Shown: piece by piece, positions 25,414-33,607 of the stretch | Numbering within the stretch: position 1 is the first letter of the stretch | Layout of the letters: each line of letters starts with the position of its first letter | Assembly (NCBI RefSeq): GCF_000429665.1 | Contig: NZ_AUCH01000001.1 | Location: 1 to 64,000, forward strand | From: Azovibrio restrictus DSM 23866 | GTDB lineage: Bacteria; Pseudomonadota; Gammaproteobacteria; Burkholderiales; Rhodocyclaceae | Direction: 5' to 3' | DNA length: 64,000 nucleotides | Translations under genes and position numbers: made by a program | Notes under the pieces: generated by a model | What the model was told of the DNA's origin: nothing | Databases searched by the model: none | The model's input: the letters and a program-made list of their open reading frames with translations, nothing else

Positions 25414-26967
25414 ATGGATATGAAAGCCAGCAAGAAGAAACTGGGTCTGAAGGAACGCTACGCCCACCTGACCCGCGGTCTGGACTGGGAAACCAGCTAC
25501 CAGAAGATGGATGACGTGTTTCCCTTCGACAAATTCGAAGGCATCAAGATTCACGACTGGGACAAGTGGGAAGACCCCTTCCGCCTGACCATGGATGCCT
25601 ACTGGAAATACCAGGCGGAAAAGGAGCGCAAGCTCTACGCCATCATCGACGCCTTTCAGCAGAACAACGGTCACCTGGGCATCACCGATGCCCGTTACGT
25701 GAATGCCCTGAAGCTGTTCATCACCGGGATTTCCCCCCTGGAATACATGGCCCACCGGGGCTTCACCCATGTGGGCCGGCATTTTCGCGGGGTTGGCCCC
25801 CGGGTGGCCTGCCAGATGCAGGCCATCGACGAGATCCGCCACTCCCAGACCCAGATTCATTCGATGTCGAATTACAACCGGCATTACAACGGGATGCATG
25901 ATTTCAAGAACATGATCGAGAAGGTCTGGTACCTGTCGGTGCCCCGTTCCTTCTTCGATGATGCGGTGACGGCGGGTCCCTTCGAATTCATGATCGCCAT
26001 CGGTTTTTCCTTCGAATACGTGCTCACCAACCTCCTGTTCGTCCCCTTCATCTCCGGCGCGGCCTTCAATGGGGACATGGGCGCCACCACCTTCGGCTTC
26101 TCGGCCCAGTCCGACGAAGCCCGGCACATGACCCTGGGGCTGGAATGCATCAAGTTCATGCTGGAGCAGGACCCGGACAACCTGCCCATCGTCCAGAAAT
26201 GGATAGACAAATGGACCTGGCGGGGAGTCCGGGTACTCTCCCTGGTGGGCATGATGATGGATTACATGCTGCCCAAGCGGGTCATGAGCTGGCAGGAAGC
26301 CTGGGAAATCTACTTCGAGCAGAACGGCGGCGCCCTGTTCAAGGACCTGGCCCGCTACGGCATCACCATCCCCAAGTGTGTGGAGCAGGTGACCAAGGAC
26401 AAGGAACACATCTCCCACCAGGTGTGGTCCACCTTCTACCAGTACGGCGGCGTCGCAGCCTTCCATACCTGGATGCCCTCCGACGAGGAAATGGACTGGC
26501 TTTCCGCCAAGTATCCCAACACCTTCGACAAGTATTACCGGCCCCGTTTCACCTACTGGCGCGAACAGGAAGCCCAGGGCAAGCGTTTCTACAACAACAG
26601 CCTGCCCATGCTCTGCCAGACCTGCCAGATTCCCCTGGTGTTCACCGAGCCTGACGACCCCACCAAGATCGCCTACCGGGAGAGCGATTACCAGGGGGAG
26701 AAGTACCACTTCTGTTCCGACGGCTGCAAGGAAATCTTCGACAACGAGCCGGAGAAATACGTCCAGGCCTGGCTTCCCGTACATCAGATCTACCAGGGAC
26801 ATTGCTTCAAGCCGGACGTGGATCCCACGGCACCTGGTTTCGATCCCCTGGCAGCGGTCCTCGATTGGTACAACCTGGTGGATGGCCAGGACAACAAGGA
26901 CTTCAACGGTTCCGAAGACCAGCGCAATTTCGCGGCCTGGCGCGGCATGGCCACCCGGAACGACTGA
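25414..26967 (+). CDS. dmpN: Phenol hydroxylase alpha (di-iron) subunit DmpN
   Basis: The 517-residue catalytic subunit that hydroxylates phenol to catechol with O2. All six carboxylate/His di-iron ligands can be placed: Glu110 (EYMAHRG), Glu140 and His143 (DEIRH), Glu201 (SFEYVL), Glu235 and His238 (DEARH). The C-terminal third has the YHS-like Cys motif (CQTCQIPL and HFCSDGCKEIF) seen in this subunit. Electrons arrive from DmpP. Length and motifs match the DmpN/MhpN group. Confidence 0.97.
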   Translation: MDMKASKKKLGLKERYAHLTRGLDWETSYQKMDDVFPFDKFEGIKIHDWDKWEDPFRLTMDAYWKYQAEKERKLYAIIDAFQQNNGHLGITDARYVNALKLFITGISPLEYMAHRGFTHVGRHFRGVGPRVACQMQAIDEIRHSQTQIHSMSNYNRHYNGMHDFKNMIEKVWYLSVPRSFFDDAVTAGPFEFMIAIGFSFEYVLTNLLFVPFISGAAFNGDMGATTFGFSAQSDEARHMTLGLECIKFMLEQDPDNLPIVQKWIDKWTWRGVRVLSLVGMMMDYMLPKRVMSWQEAWEIYFEQNGGALFKDLARYGITIPKCVEQVTKDKEHISHQVWSTFYQYGGVAAFHTWMPSDEEMDWLSAKYPNTFDKYYRPRFTYWREQEAQGKRFYNNSLPMLCQTCQIPLVFTEPDDPTKIAYRESDYQGEKYHFCSDGCKEIFDNEPEKYVQAWLPVHQIYQGHCFKPDVDPTAPGFDPLAAVLDWYNLVDGQDNKDFNGSEDQRNFAAWRGMATRND

Positions 26968-27031
26968 CCCGAGTGCCGGGGGGCAGCGTTCCCCCGGGGC
27001 TCCCCGAAAATCAAGATAAAGGAGACAAATC

Positions 27032-27391
27032 ATGCCCGTTGTGGCCCTCAAACCCTACCAAGGCGAAGTCAAGGATCGCCAGGAGAACTTTCACGGCAAC
27101 CAGCTGCTGTACGTGGGCTGGGAAGACCACCTGATGTTCTGTGCCCCCCTGTGTTTCATGCTGCCCCCGGACCTGCGGTTCGGCGATCTGCCGGAGCAGA
27201 TCCTGCCCGGCGCCTATGGCGCCCACCCGGACTGGGCCCGGGTCGACTGGAGCGAAGCCCGCTGGTTCCGTTCCGGCCGGCCCTGGCAACCGGATTTCGA
27301 CAAGACCCTGGCGGAAAACGGCCTGGGTCACAAGGAAGTGCTGCGTTTCCAGACCCCCGGTCTGACCGGGATAGCAGGCAGCTGCAGCTGA
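27032..27391 (+). CDS. dmpO: Phenol hydroxylase gamma subunit DmpO
   Basis: A 119-residue small subunit of the hydroxylase. The N-terminal KPYQGEVKDRQENFHGNQLL and GWEDHLMFCAPLCFMLPP are DmpO signatures. A GGAGACA ribosome site precedes ATG 27032. A 127-base gap with strong hairpins separates it from dmpP. Confidence 0.93.
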   Translation: MPVVALKPYQGEVKDRQENFHGNQLLYVGWEDHLMFCAPLCFMLPPDLRFGDLPEQILPGAYGAHPDWARVDWSEARWFRSGRPWQPDFDKTLAENGLGHKEVLRFQTPGLTGIAGSCS

Positions 27392-27467
27392 CATCCCCGG
27401 GCAGCCCGCCCGGAACAGCCCTTGTCGGGCCCCCACGGGCCCTGGATAGAAATCGTCTTCCGGCCAG

Positions 27468-27492
27468 CCGGCGGGTGGCTCCTGCCCGCCGG
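27468..27492 (+). repeat. Strong hairpin between dmpO and dmpP
   Basis: CCGGCGGG and CCCGCCGG pair perfectly around a 9-base loop, extended by flanking CCAG/CTGG bases; a smaller GGGCCC-CCAC-GGGCCC hairpin lies just upstream. There is no T-run, so it is unlikely to be a full terminator. It may stabilise or process the mRNA so that less reductase than hydroxylase is made. Confidence 0.45.
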
Positions 27493-27518
27493 TTGAGCTG
27501 GCAACAGAGGAATGCATC

Positions 27519-28577
27519 ATGAGTTATCAATTGACCCTGGAGCCCATCGGCGAATGTCTGGAAGTGGAGGAGGGGCAGAGCGTGCTCGATGCCTGCCTGA
27601 GGGCAGGCTTCTATCTGCCCCATGCCTGCTGCCACGGCCTGTGCGCCACCTGCAAGGTGCAGGTGCTGGATGGAGAAGTGGACCATGGGGAAGCATCCAG
27701 TTTTGCCCTCATGGATTTCGAGCGGGACGAAGGCAAGATCCTGGCCTGTTGCGCCACCCTCCAGAGCGACCTGGTGATCGAGGCTGACATCGAGGAGGAG
27801 CCTGATGCCCGCTCCATCCCGGTACGGGATTTCCAGGCCCGGGTGAGCCGGATCGAAACCCTGACCCCGACCATCAAAGGCTTCTGGTTCGAACTGGAAG
27901 CCGGGGCCAAGCTGGATTTCCAGGCCGGTCAGTACGTCAATCTGCATCTGCCCGACGGCAGCGCCAGCCGGGCCTTTTCACTGGCCAACCAGCCCGGGCA
28001 GGCGGAACTGGAGCTGAACATCCGGCGGGTGCCCGGGGGGCAGGTCACCACCTACCTGCACGACCAGCTGCAGGTGGGAGACCGGCTCACGCTCTCGGGG
28101 CCCTACGGACGTTTCTTCGTGCGTGAATCAGCTGGCTTGCCCACGCTCTTCATCGCCGGCGGTTCAGGGCTCTCCAGCCCCCGGGCCATGATCCTGGATC
28201 TCCTGGCCCGGGGCAGCCGCCTGCCCATCACCCTGATCTACGGTGCCCGCAACCGGGCCGAGCTTTATTACCACGAGGAATTCCTGGCCCTTGCCGAGGA
28301 ATACAGCGCTTTCACCTACCTGCCGGTGCTCTCCGACGAACCCGCCGAGAGCGGCTGGAACGGTGCCCGGGGGCTGGCTCACGACGCTGCACGCGCCCAT
28401 TTCGAAGGCGACTTCCGGGGGCACAAGGCCTATCTCTGCGGCCCTCCGGCCATGATCGAAGCCTGCATTGCCACCCTGATGCAAGGCCGCCTGTTCGAAG
28501 AGGACATTTACACGGAGAAGTTCTTCAGCGCCGCCGATGCCCAGCAGGTGCGCAGTCCCCTGTTCAGGCGGCTGTAG
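27519..28577 (+). CDS. dmpP: Phenol hydroxylase reductase DmpP
   Basis: A 352-residue NADH-dependent reductase that feeds electrons to the di-iron hydroxylase. An N-terminal plant-type [2Fe-2S] ferredoxin domain has Cys37, Cys42 and Cys45 (ACCHGLCATC) plus a later Cys in LACCATLQ. An FAD domain (SRAFSLANQP, the RxYS-type flavin site) follows, then an NAD domain (FIAGGSGLSSPRAM, CGPPAMIEA). Last gene of the operon; its end overlaps by 14 bases the end of the convergent GntR gene. Confidence 0.96.
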   Translation: MSYQLTLEPIGECLEVEEGQSVLDACLRAGFYLPHACCHGLCATCKVQVLDGEVDHGEASSFALMDFERDEGKILACCATLQSDLVIEADIEEEPDARSIPVRDFQARVSRIETLTPTIKGFWFELEAGAKLDFQAGQYVNLHLPDGSASRAFSLANQPGQAELELNIRRVPGGQVTTYLHDQLQVGDRLTLSGPYGRFFVRESAGLPTLFIAGGSGLSSPRAMILDLLARGSRLPITLIYGARNRAELYYHEEFLALAEEYSAFTYLPVLSDEPAESGWNGARGLAHDAARAHFEGDFRGHKAYLCGPPAMIEACIATLMQGRLFEEDIYTEKFFSAADAQQVRSPLFRRL

Positions 28578-29304
28578 CGCCGCCCCCCGGGGTTTGCAGG
28601 TCGGTGGAGCTCATGGTCTCCACCGGAAGTTCACGAATGGATTTCAGGGTGAGCAGAATATGTTCCGCAAGCAGTTGGCAAGCCAGTTCCGCATTACGCC
28701 CCAGGGTTGCCTGGAAAATGGCCGTGTGCTCTGCATGCAGGTCCCGGGGAATAGGGCGCGCCGTGACGGCCAGACGCCGGTAGCGCTCGGACTGACGGTA
28801 AAGCACCGCCAGGAAATGCCTGATCCAGCGGGAAGGGCTGGCGGCGATCAGGGCCTCATGGAACTCCCGGTTGCGCGCTTCCCATTCATCCACCCAGGCT
28901 CCGTGATGCTCCCCCAGACGCTCCTCGGCTTTCGTGAGTTGATGAAAGCTCGCGACAAGATCCGCTTCCCAGGCGTCATCCCCATGTTCGATGGCATTTC
29001 TCAAGGCCTGGGTCTCGAGCAGCACCCGGGTCCGGGTGATGTCCTCGAAATCGGAAAGGGACATGGACGTGACCCGGAAGCCCCGTTGCCCCTGGGTCAC
29101 TACCAGCGCATCGGCCACCAGGAGGGCAAGCGCCTCCCGCAGGGTGCCGGCCCCCACCTGGTACTCATCCTTCAGATGCTCCACCCGGAGCTTTTCGCCG
29201 GGCGCACGGCGGCCGCTGATGATGTCCCTTCGCAGTTGCAGATAGGCCGCTTCTACCAGTGTTTTGGGGGCAGGTCCCGGTTGGGGCAAGGGGTGGGTGT
29301 GCAT
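28564..29304 (-). CDS. GntR-family (FCD) regulator, AphS/PhcS-like
   Basis: A 246-residue regulator with a winged helix (RAPGEKLRVEHLKDEYQVGA, GTLREALALLVADAL) and a helical FCD effector domain. GntR proteins in this position in Comamonas phenol clusters (AphS, PhcS) repress the pathway when phenol is absent, and I infer the same job. The gene splits dmpKLMNOP from the meta-cleavage operon and diverges from dmpQ. The motif AAATCTCGAGAAA, found upstream of both this gene and dmpR, and the inverted repeat in the dmpQ leader are candidate targets. Confidence 0.85.
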   Translation of the reverse strand: MHTHPLPQPGPAPKTLVEAAYLQLRRDIISGRRAPGEKLRVEHLKDEYQVGAGTLREALALLVADALVVTQGQRGFRVTSMSLSDFEDITRTRVLLETQALRNAIEHGDDAWEADLVASFHQLTKAEERLGEHHGAWVDEWEARNREFHEALIAASPSRWIRHFLAVLYRQSERYRRLAVTARPIPRDLHAEHTAIFQATLGRNAELACQLLAEHILLTLKSIRELPVETMSSTDLQTPGGGATAA

Positions 29305-29382
29305 GCTCTTGAGGAAGACTGTGGGCGGGGGGCCGCGTCAGGCCGCTACTTTACCGATTTTCACGTTTATGGAGGAAGAAAA

Positions 29383-29395
29383 AAATCTCGAGAAA
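29383..29395. promoter_or_regulatory. Shared motif AAATCTCGAGAAA, copy 2 (candidate GntR operator)
   Basis: Identical to 23590-23602. It ends five bases before the -35 element of the dmpQ promoter and is 79 bases upstream of the GntR gene, so one bound protein could affect both directions. Confidence 0.5.
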
Positions 29396-29399
29396 ATGC

Positions 29400-29428
29400 T
29401 TGACCCCAGCTAAAACTGGTTTTATCTT
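29400..29428 (+). promoter_or_regulatory. Sigma70 promoter of the meta-cleavage operon
   Basis: TTGACC (29400-29405), a 17-base spacer and TATCTT (29423-29428) form a good -35/-10 pair about 80 bases upstream of dmpQ. This differs from the sigma54 promoter of dmpK, so the two halves of the pathway may be switched differently. Confidence 0.65.
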
Positions 29429-29437
29429 CTTGAATAT

Positions 29438-29458
29438 CGATAATGACAAAAATTATCG
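29438..29458 (+). promoter_or_regulatory. Inverted repeat overlapping the dmpQ transcription start
   Basis: CGATAAT-N7-ATTATCG lies just downstream of the predicted -10, spanning roughly +4 to +24. The position suits a repressor operator, possibly for the GntR protein encoded next door. Confidence 0.45.
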
Positions 29459-29511
29459 AGATTATGAAAAGAGCCTCAGGCCAAAACTCCAATACAGAAG
29501 GAGGAGACAAG

Positions 29512-29868
29512 ATGCGTTACTCGGTACAGATCGAGGAAACAGGCGAGGTCTATGCCTGCACGGAACAACAATCCCTGCTCTGGGGACTGGCCCAGTTGGG
29601 CCGGAAGGGCATTCCCCTGGGCTGTCGGGGCGGCGGCTGCGGTGTCTGCAAGGTGGCCATCACCCAAGGGGATTACCAGACCGGTCCCATGAGTGCGGCC
29701 CATGTGACGCCGGAGGAACGCCAGAGCGGCGTGGTTCTGGCCTGCCGCTGTTATCCCCGGGGAGACCTTTCCCTGCGGGTGCTGGGCAAGATGCAACGTA
29801 CTGTCTGCGCTCCCGGAGGAGGGGACGCAGCTAAGGCAAGCGAGCAACACCAACCTGCAGTTCAATAA
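29512..29868 (+). CDS. dmpQ: Chloroplast-type [2Fe-2S] ferredoxin DmpQ/XylT-like
   Basis: A 118-residue ferredoxin with the cluster motif CRGGGCGVCKV and a fourth Cys in LACRCYP. DmpQ/XylT proteins re-reduce the active-site iron of catechol 2,3-dioxygenase after substrate-induced inactivation, which fits its place 14 bases before dmpB. ATG 29512 follows a GAAGGAGGAG ribosome site; earlier in-frame codons lie inside the promoter and operator region. The C-terminal 25 residues are polar and probably disordered. Confidence 0.88.
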   Translation: MRYSVQIEETGEVYACTEQQSLLWGLAQLGRKGIPLGCRGGGCGVCKVAITQGDYQTGPMSAAHVTPEERQSGVVLACRCYPRGDLSLRVLGKMQRTVCAPGGGDAAKASEQHQPAVQ

Positions 29869-29882
29869 GAGGAGACAACACC

Positions 29883-30812
29883 ATGGCAATGACAGGAGTA
29901 CTTCGTCCCGGGCACGTACAGATGCGCGTTCTGGATCTCGAAGAAAGCATCCATTTCTACACCAACGTCCTAGGCCTGATCGAGACCGGCCGAGACAGCC
30001 AGGGGCGTGTCTATTTCAAGGCCTGGGATGAGCGCGACCACAACAGCGTGCTGATCCGCCAGGCCGATACGGCCGGCCTCGATTTCGTCGGCTTCAAGGT
30101 GGACAGCGTGGCCACCCTCGATCAGCTGGAAGCCGACCTGAAGGCCTATGGGGTCATGACGGAACGGATCCCGGCCGGGGAAATGCTGGAAACCGGCGAT
30201 CGGGTCCGCTTCCTGCTGCCCACGGGGCACACCTTCGAGCTCTATGCCGAAAAGACGGATATCGGTAACGGCCAGCCCTACGTGAATCCGGAAGCCTGGA
30301 TTCCGGCCGCGGAACATGGCATCGCGCCCGTCCGTTTCGACCATCTGCTCTGCTACGGGCCCGACATCGAGAAGGCCCAGGCCATCCTGCAGGATGTGCT
30401 CGGCTTCTATCTGGTCGAGCACATCGAGCTGGAAGACGGATCGGGGGATCTGGCCATCTGGCTGTCCACCTCGATCAAGGCCCACGACATCGCCTTCGTC
30501 CGCCACCCGGAACCGGGCAAGTTGCACCATGTTTCCTTCCTGCTCGACAGCTGGGAAAAGGTGCTGCGCGCGGCCGATCTGATGTCCATCAACCGGGTTT
30601 CCATTGATATCGGGCCCACCCGCCACGGGGTCACCCGAGGCACCACCATCTACGCCTTTGACCCCTCCGGCAACCGCTTCGAGACATTCTGCGGCGGTTA
30701 TCAGTCCTATCCGGACGGCAAGCCGATCAAGTGGACCATGGGCGATGTGGGGCGCGGCATTTTCTACCACGACCGAGCCCTCAACGACACCTTCCTCTCG
30801 GTGGTGACCTGA
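29883..30812 (+). CDS. dmpB: Catechol 2,3-dioxygenase
   Basis: A 309-residue extradiol dioxygenase that cleaves catechol with O2 to 2-hydroxymuconic semialdehyde. The two-domain vicinal-oxygen-chelate fold is evident. Iron ligands are His154 (RFDHLLCYG), His215 or His216 (KLHHVSFLL) and Glu267 (NRFETFCGGY), matching XylE. Its TGA overlaps the ATG of the next gene (TGATG), so translation is coupled. Confidence 0.96.
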   Translation: MAMTGVLRPGHVQMRVLDLEESIHFYTNVLGLIETGRDSQGRVYFKAWDERDHNSVLIRQADTAGLDFVGFKVDSVATLDQLEADLKAYGVMTERIPAGEMLETGDRVRFLLPTGHTFELYAEKTDIGNGQPYVNPEAWIPAAEHGIAPVRFDHLLCYGPDIEKAQAILQDVLGFYLVEHIELEDGSGDLAIWLSTSIKAHDIAFVRHPEPGKLHHVSFLLDSWEKVLRAADLMSINRVSIDIGPTRHGVTRGTTIYAFDPSGNRFETFCGGYQSYPDGKPIKWTMGDVGRGIFYHDRALNDTFLSVVT

Positions 30813-31291
30813 TGCAGGTCCAGGTCAGCACGCCTGGCCTTTCCTGGGAGGCGGCCAGCACCGCCGCCCGAGCAGCGGTCCGCCACGCGGAAGGTCAGGG
30901 TTGGAAGATCAACGTGGCCGTGGTGGACCGGGGCGGCAACCTGATGGCCTTCCTGCGCATGCCGGGTGCCTTTTTACACAGCAGTCAGATTGCCATGGAC
31001 AAGGCCTACACGGCAGCCAGTTTCGGCTTTCGCACCAAGGACTGGATGAGCCTGGTGGGCCACGATGAAGGCATGAAGCTGGGTTTTGCAGTTCAGCCCA
31101 GGCTGATTGTCTTTGGCGGCGGCATCCCGATTCCCTGGGAGGGCGACTGGATAGGCGGCATCGGGGTATCCGGCGCCTCCGAGGAAGAAGACGAAATCTG
31201 TGCCCGGGCCGGGCTGGCAGCCCTGAATCCGGCCGAAACACAGTTGAGCCAAGGAAAACAACACGGACAAGACCATGAAGACCATAGCTAA
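30812..31291 (+). CDS. GlcG/HbpS-family (DUF336) protein
   Basis: A 159-residue protein of the GlcG/HbpS family (residues 15-140: NVAVVDRGGNLMAFLRMPGA, MDKAYTAASF, GGGIPI, GGIGVSGAS). Members bind haem, cobalamin or small molecules and are often embedded in catabolic operons without a defined role. ATG 30812 overlaps the dmpB stop, and its own 3' end overlaps dmpC by 17 bases, so it is locked into the operon. A help to dioxygenase iron or redox upkeep is possible but unproven. Confidence 0.85.
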   Translation: MQVQVSTPGLSWEAASTAARAAVRHAEGQGWKINVAVVDRGGNLMAFLRMPGAFLHSSQIAMDKAYTAASFGFRTKDWMSLVGHDEGMKLGFAVQPRLIVFGGGIPIPWEGDWIGGIGVSGASEEEDEICARAGLAALNPAETQLSQGKQHGQDHEDHS

Positions 31292-32735
31292 TTTCATCGA
31301 CGGAGCCTTTGTCGTCGCGGCGGGCGGCAGGGTGTTCGAGAAGCGTTCGCCCCTCAACAACGAATTGATCGCCCTCGTTTCCGAGGCCGGGCGCGACGAG
31401 GTGGATGCTGCCGTGACGGCGGCTCGGGCAGCGCTGGAAGGTCCCTGGGGCAAGATGACGGTGGATGAGCGGGTGAAACTGCTCAACGCCGTCGCCGACG
31501 AGATCAATCGCCGTTTCGACGATTTCCTGGCGGCCGAGGTGGCGGACACCGGCAAGCCGCGCAGCCTCGCCAGCCATATCGACATTCCTCGCGGCGCCGC
31601 CAACTTCAAGATCTTCGCCGACGTGATCAAGAACACGCCGACGGAGTTCTTCGAAACGGCGACCCCCGACGGCCGCGGCGCGATCAATTACGCGACCCGC
31701 CGCCCGGTCGGCGTGGTCGGCGTGGTCTGTCCCTGGAACCTGCCGCTGCTGCTGATGACCTGGAAGGTGGGACCGGCCCTGGCCTGTGGCAACACGGTGG
31801 TGGTGAAACCCTCCGAGGTGACGCCCCAGACCGCGACCCTGCTGGGCGAGGTGATGAACGCAGTCGGCATTCCCAAGGGGGTGTACAACGTCGTGCATGG
31901 CTTCGGCCCCGATTCCGCCGGCGAATTCCTCACCACCCACAAGGGGGTGAATGCCATCACCTTCACCGGCGAAACCCGCACCGGCATGGCCATCATGAAG
32001 GCCGCGGCCGACGGTGCCCGGCCCGTGTCCCTGGAAATGGGCGGCAAGAATCCGGCCATCGTCTTTGCCGATGCGGATTTCGATGCCGCCATCGAAGGCA
32101 CCCTGCGTTCGGCCTTCGTCAATTGCGGGCAGGTCTGTCTCGGTACCGAACGGGTCTACGTGGAACGGCCGATTTTCGATCGTTTCGTGGCGGCCCTGAA
32201 GGCCGGCGCCGAAGCCCTGCAGATCGGCGTTCCCGAAGATCCGGCGACCGGCATGGGCCCGCTGGTTTCCCTCGAACATCAGGCCAAGGTGCTCTCCTAC
32301 TACCGGAAGGCGGTGGAAGAAGGGGCGACGGTGGTGACCGGCGGCGGCGTACCCGCGATGCCCGGCGATCTCGCCAAGGGGGCCTGGGTGCAACCGACCA
32401 TCTGGACCGGCCTGGGTGACGACGCGGCGGTGGCGACCGAGGAAATCTTCGGGCCCTGCTGCCACGTCTTCCCCTTCGACAGCGAGGACGAGGTGGTGGC
32501 GCGGGCCAACAACACCGAGTACGGACTGGCAGCGGCGGTGTGGACCCGCGACCTGTCACGGGCGCACCGGGTGGCGGCGCGCATGGAGGTGGGGCTGTGC
32601 TGGGTCAATTCCTGGTTCCTGCGCGACCTGCGCACCCCCTTCGGTGGTTCCAAGAATTCCGGCATCGGGCGCGAAGGCGGCGTGCATTCCCTGGAGTTCT
32701 ACACCGAACTCAAGAACGTCTGCATCAAGCTCTGA
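31275..32735 (+). CDS. dmpC: 2-hydroxymuconic semialdehyde dehydrogenase
   Basis: A 486-residue NAD-dependent aldehyde dehydrogenase that oxidises the ring-cleavage product to 4-oxalocrotonate (2-hydroxymuconate), the dehydrogenase branch. Typical motifs are PWNLPLLLMTWKVGPALACG, the catalytic Glu in SLEMGGKN and the nucleophilic Cys in NCGQVCLG, with EIFGPCCHVFPF near the end. It overlaps the DUF336 gene by 17 bases and is followed two bases later by dmpD. Confidence 0.94.
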   Translation: MKTIANFIDGAFVVAAGGRVFEKRSPLNNELIALVSEAGRDEVDAAVTAARAALEGPWGKMTVDERVKLLNAVADEINRRFDDFLAAEVADTGKPRSLASHIDIPRGAANFKIFADVIKNTPTEFFETATPDGRGAINYATRRPVGVVGVVCPWNLPLLLMTWKVGPALACGNTVVVKPSEVTPQTATLLGEVMNAVGIPKGVYNVVHGFGPDSAGEFLTTHKGVNAITFTGETRTGMAIMKAAADGARPVSLEMGGKNPAIVFADADFDAAIEGTLRSAFVNCGQVCLGTERVYVERPIFDRFVAALKAGAEALQIGVPEDPATGMGPLVSLEHQAKVLSYYRKAVEEGATVVTGGGVPAMPGDLAKGAWVQPTIWTGLGDDAAVATEEIFGPCCHVFPFDSEDEVVARANNTEYGLAAAVWTRDLSRAHRVAARMEVGLCWVNSWFLRDLRTPFGGSKNSGIGREGGVHSLEFYTELKNVCIKL

Positions 32736-32737
32736 GC

Positions 32738-33595
32738 ATGTCCATGCCTTCCGACAATCCCGAACTCGGCCGCAGCATCGCCACGACAGGCAGTTTCGGC
32801 GCCATTGCCACCAACTGCCACGACCTGGGCGAGGGCACGCCGGTAGTCCTGATCCACGGCTCCGGCCCTGGTGTCTCGGCCTGGGCCAACTGGCGTCCGG
32901 TACTGCCGGAACTGGCCCGCCGCTTCCGGGTGCTGGCGCCGGACATGCTGGGATTCGGCTTCACCGAGCGGCCCGCCGCCGTTCGCTACAGCCTGGAAAT
33001 CTGGCTCGAGCACCTGTTCGCCCTGCTCGACGCCGAAGGTCTGCAGCAGGTGCATCTGGTCGGCAATTCCTTCGGCGGGGCGATTGCCCTGGCCGCGGCG
33101 ATCCGTCGGCCGGAGCGGGTGGGGCGGCTGGTGCTGATGGGCAGCGTCGGCGTGCCGTTTCCGATCAGCAACGGACTGGACCGGGTCTGGGGCTATCAAC
33201 CTTCACTGGCCAACATGCGGGAACTGCTGGACCTGTTCGCCCACGACCGGGGACTGGTCAACGACGAACTGGCAGAGCTGCGCTACCAGGCCAGCATCCG
33301 GCCGGGTGTCCAGGAGTCCTTCGCAGCCATGTTCCCGGCGCCGCGACAGCGCTGGGTCGATGCCCTGGCGAGCGAGGAGCGCGACATCCGCAGCCTGCCC
33401 CACGAGGTCCTCATCATTCACGGCCGCAAGGACCGGGTGATTCCTGTCAGCAATGCCCTGCGCCTGCTGGAACTGATCGAACGCGCCCAACTGCACCTGT
33501 TCGGGCGTTGCGGGCACTGGACACAAATCGAACACGCCGCGCGCTTCGCCCGTCTGGTCGGCGATTTCCTCGCCGAGGGCGAGGCGCGCACTTAA
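32738..33595 (+). CDS. dmpD: 2-hydroxymuconic semialdehyde hydrolase
   Basis: A 285-residue alpha/beta hydrolase of the meta-cleavage product hydrolase group, giving 2-oxopent-4-enoate plus formate or a carboxylic acid. The Ser nucleophile is in GNSFGGA, the Asp in GRKDRVIP and the His in CGHWTQIE; the oxyanion region HGSGPGVSAWANW is typical. ATG 32738 follows the dmpC stop by two bases; ATG 32744 is an alternative six bases later. The hydrolase branch also handles methyl-substituted catechols. Confidence 0.93.
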   Translation: MSMPSDNPELGRSIATTGSFGAIATNCHDLGEGTPVVLIHGSGPGVSAWANWRPVLPELARRFRVLAPDMLGFGFTERPAAVRYSLEIWLEHLFALLDAEGLQQVHLVGNSFGGAIALAAAIRRPERVGRLVLMGSVGVPFPISNGLDRVWGYQPSLANMRELLDLFAHDRGLVNDELAELRYQASIRPGVQESFAAMFPAPRQRWVDALASEERDIRSLPHEVLIIHGRKDRVIPVSNALRLLELIERAQLHLFGRCGHWTQIEHAARFARLVGDFLAEGEART

Positions 33596-33607
33596 AGGAG
33601 AAAACCC

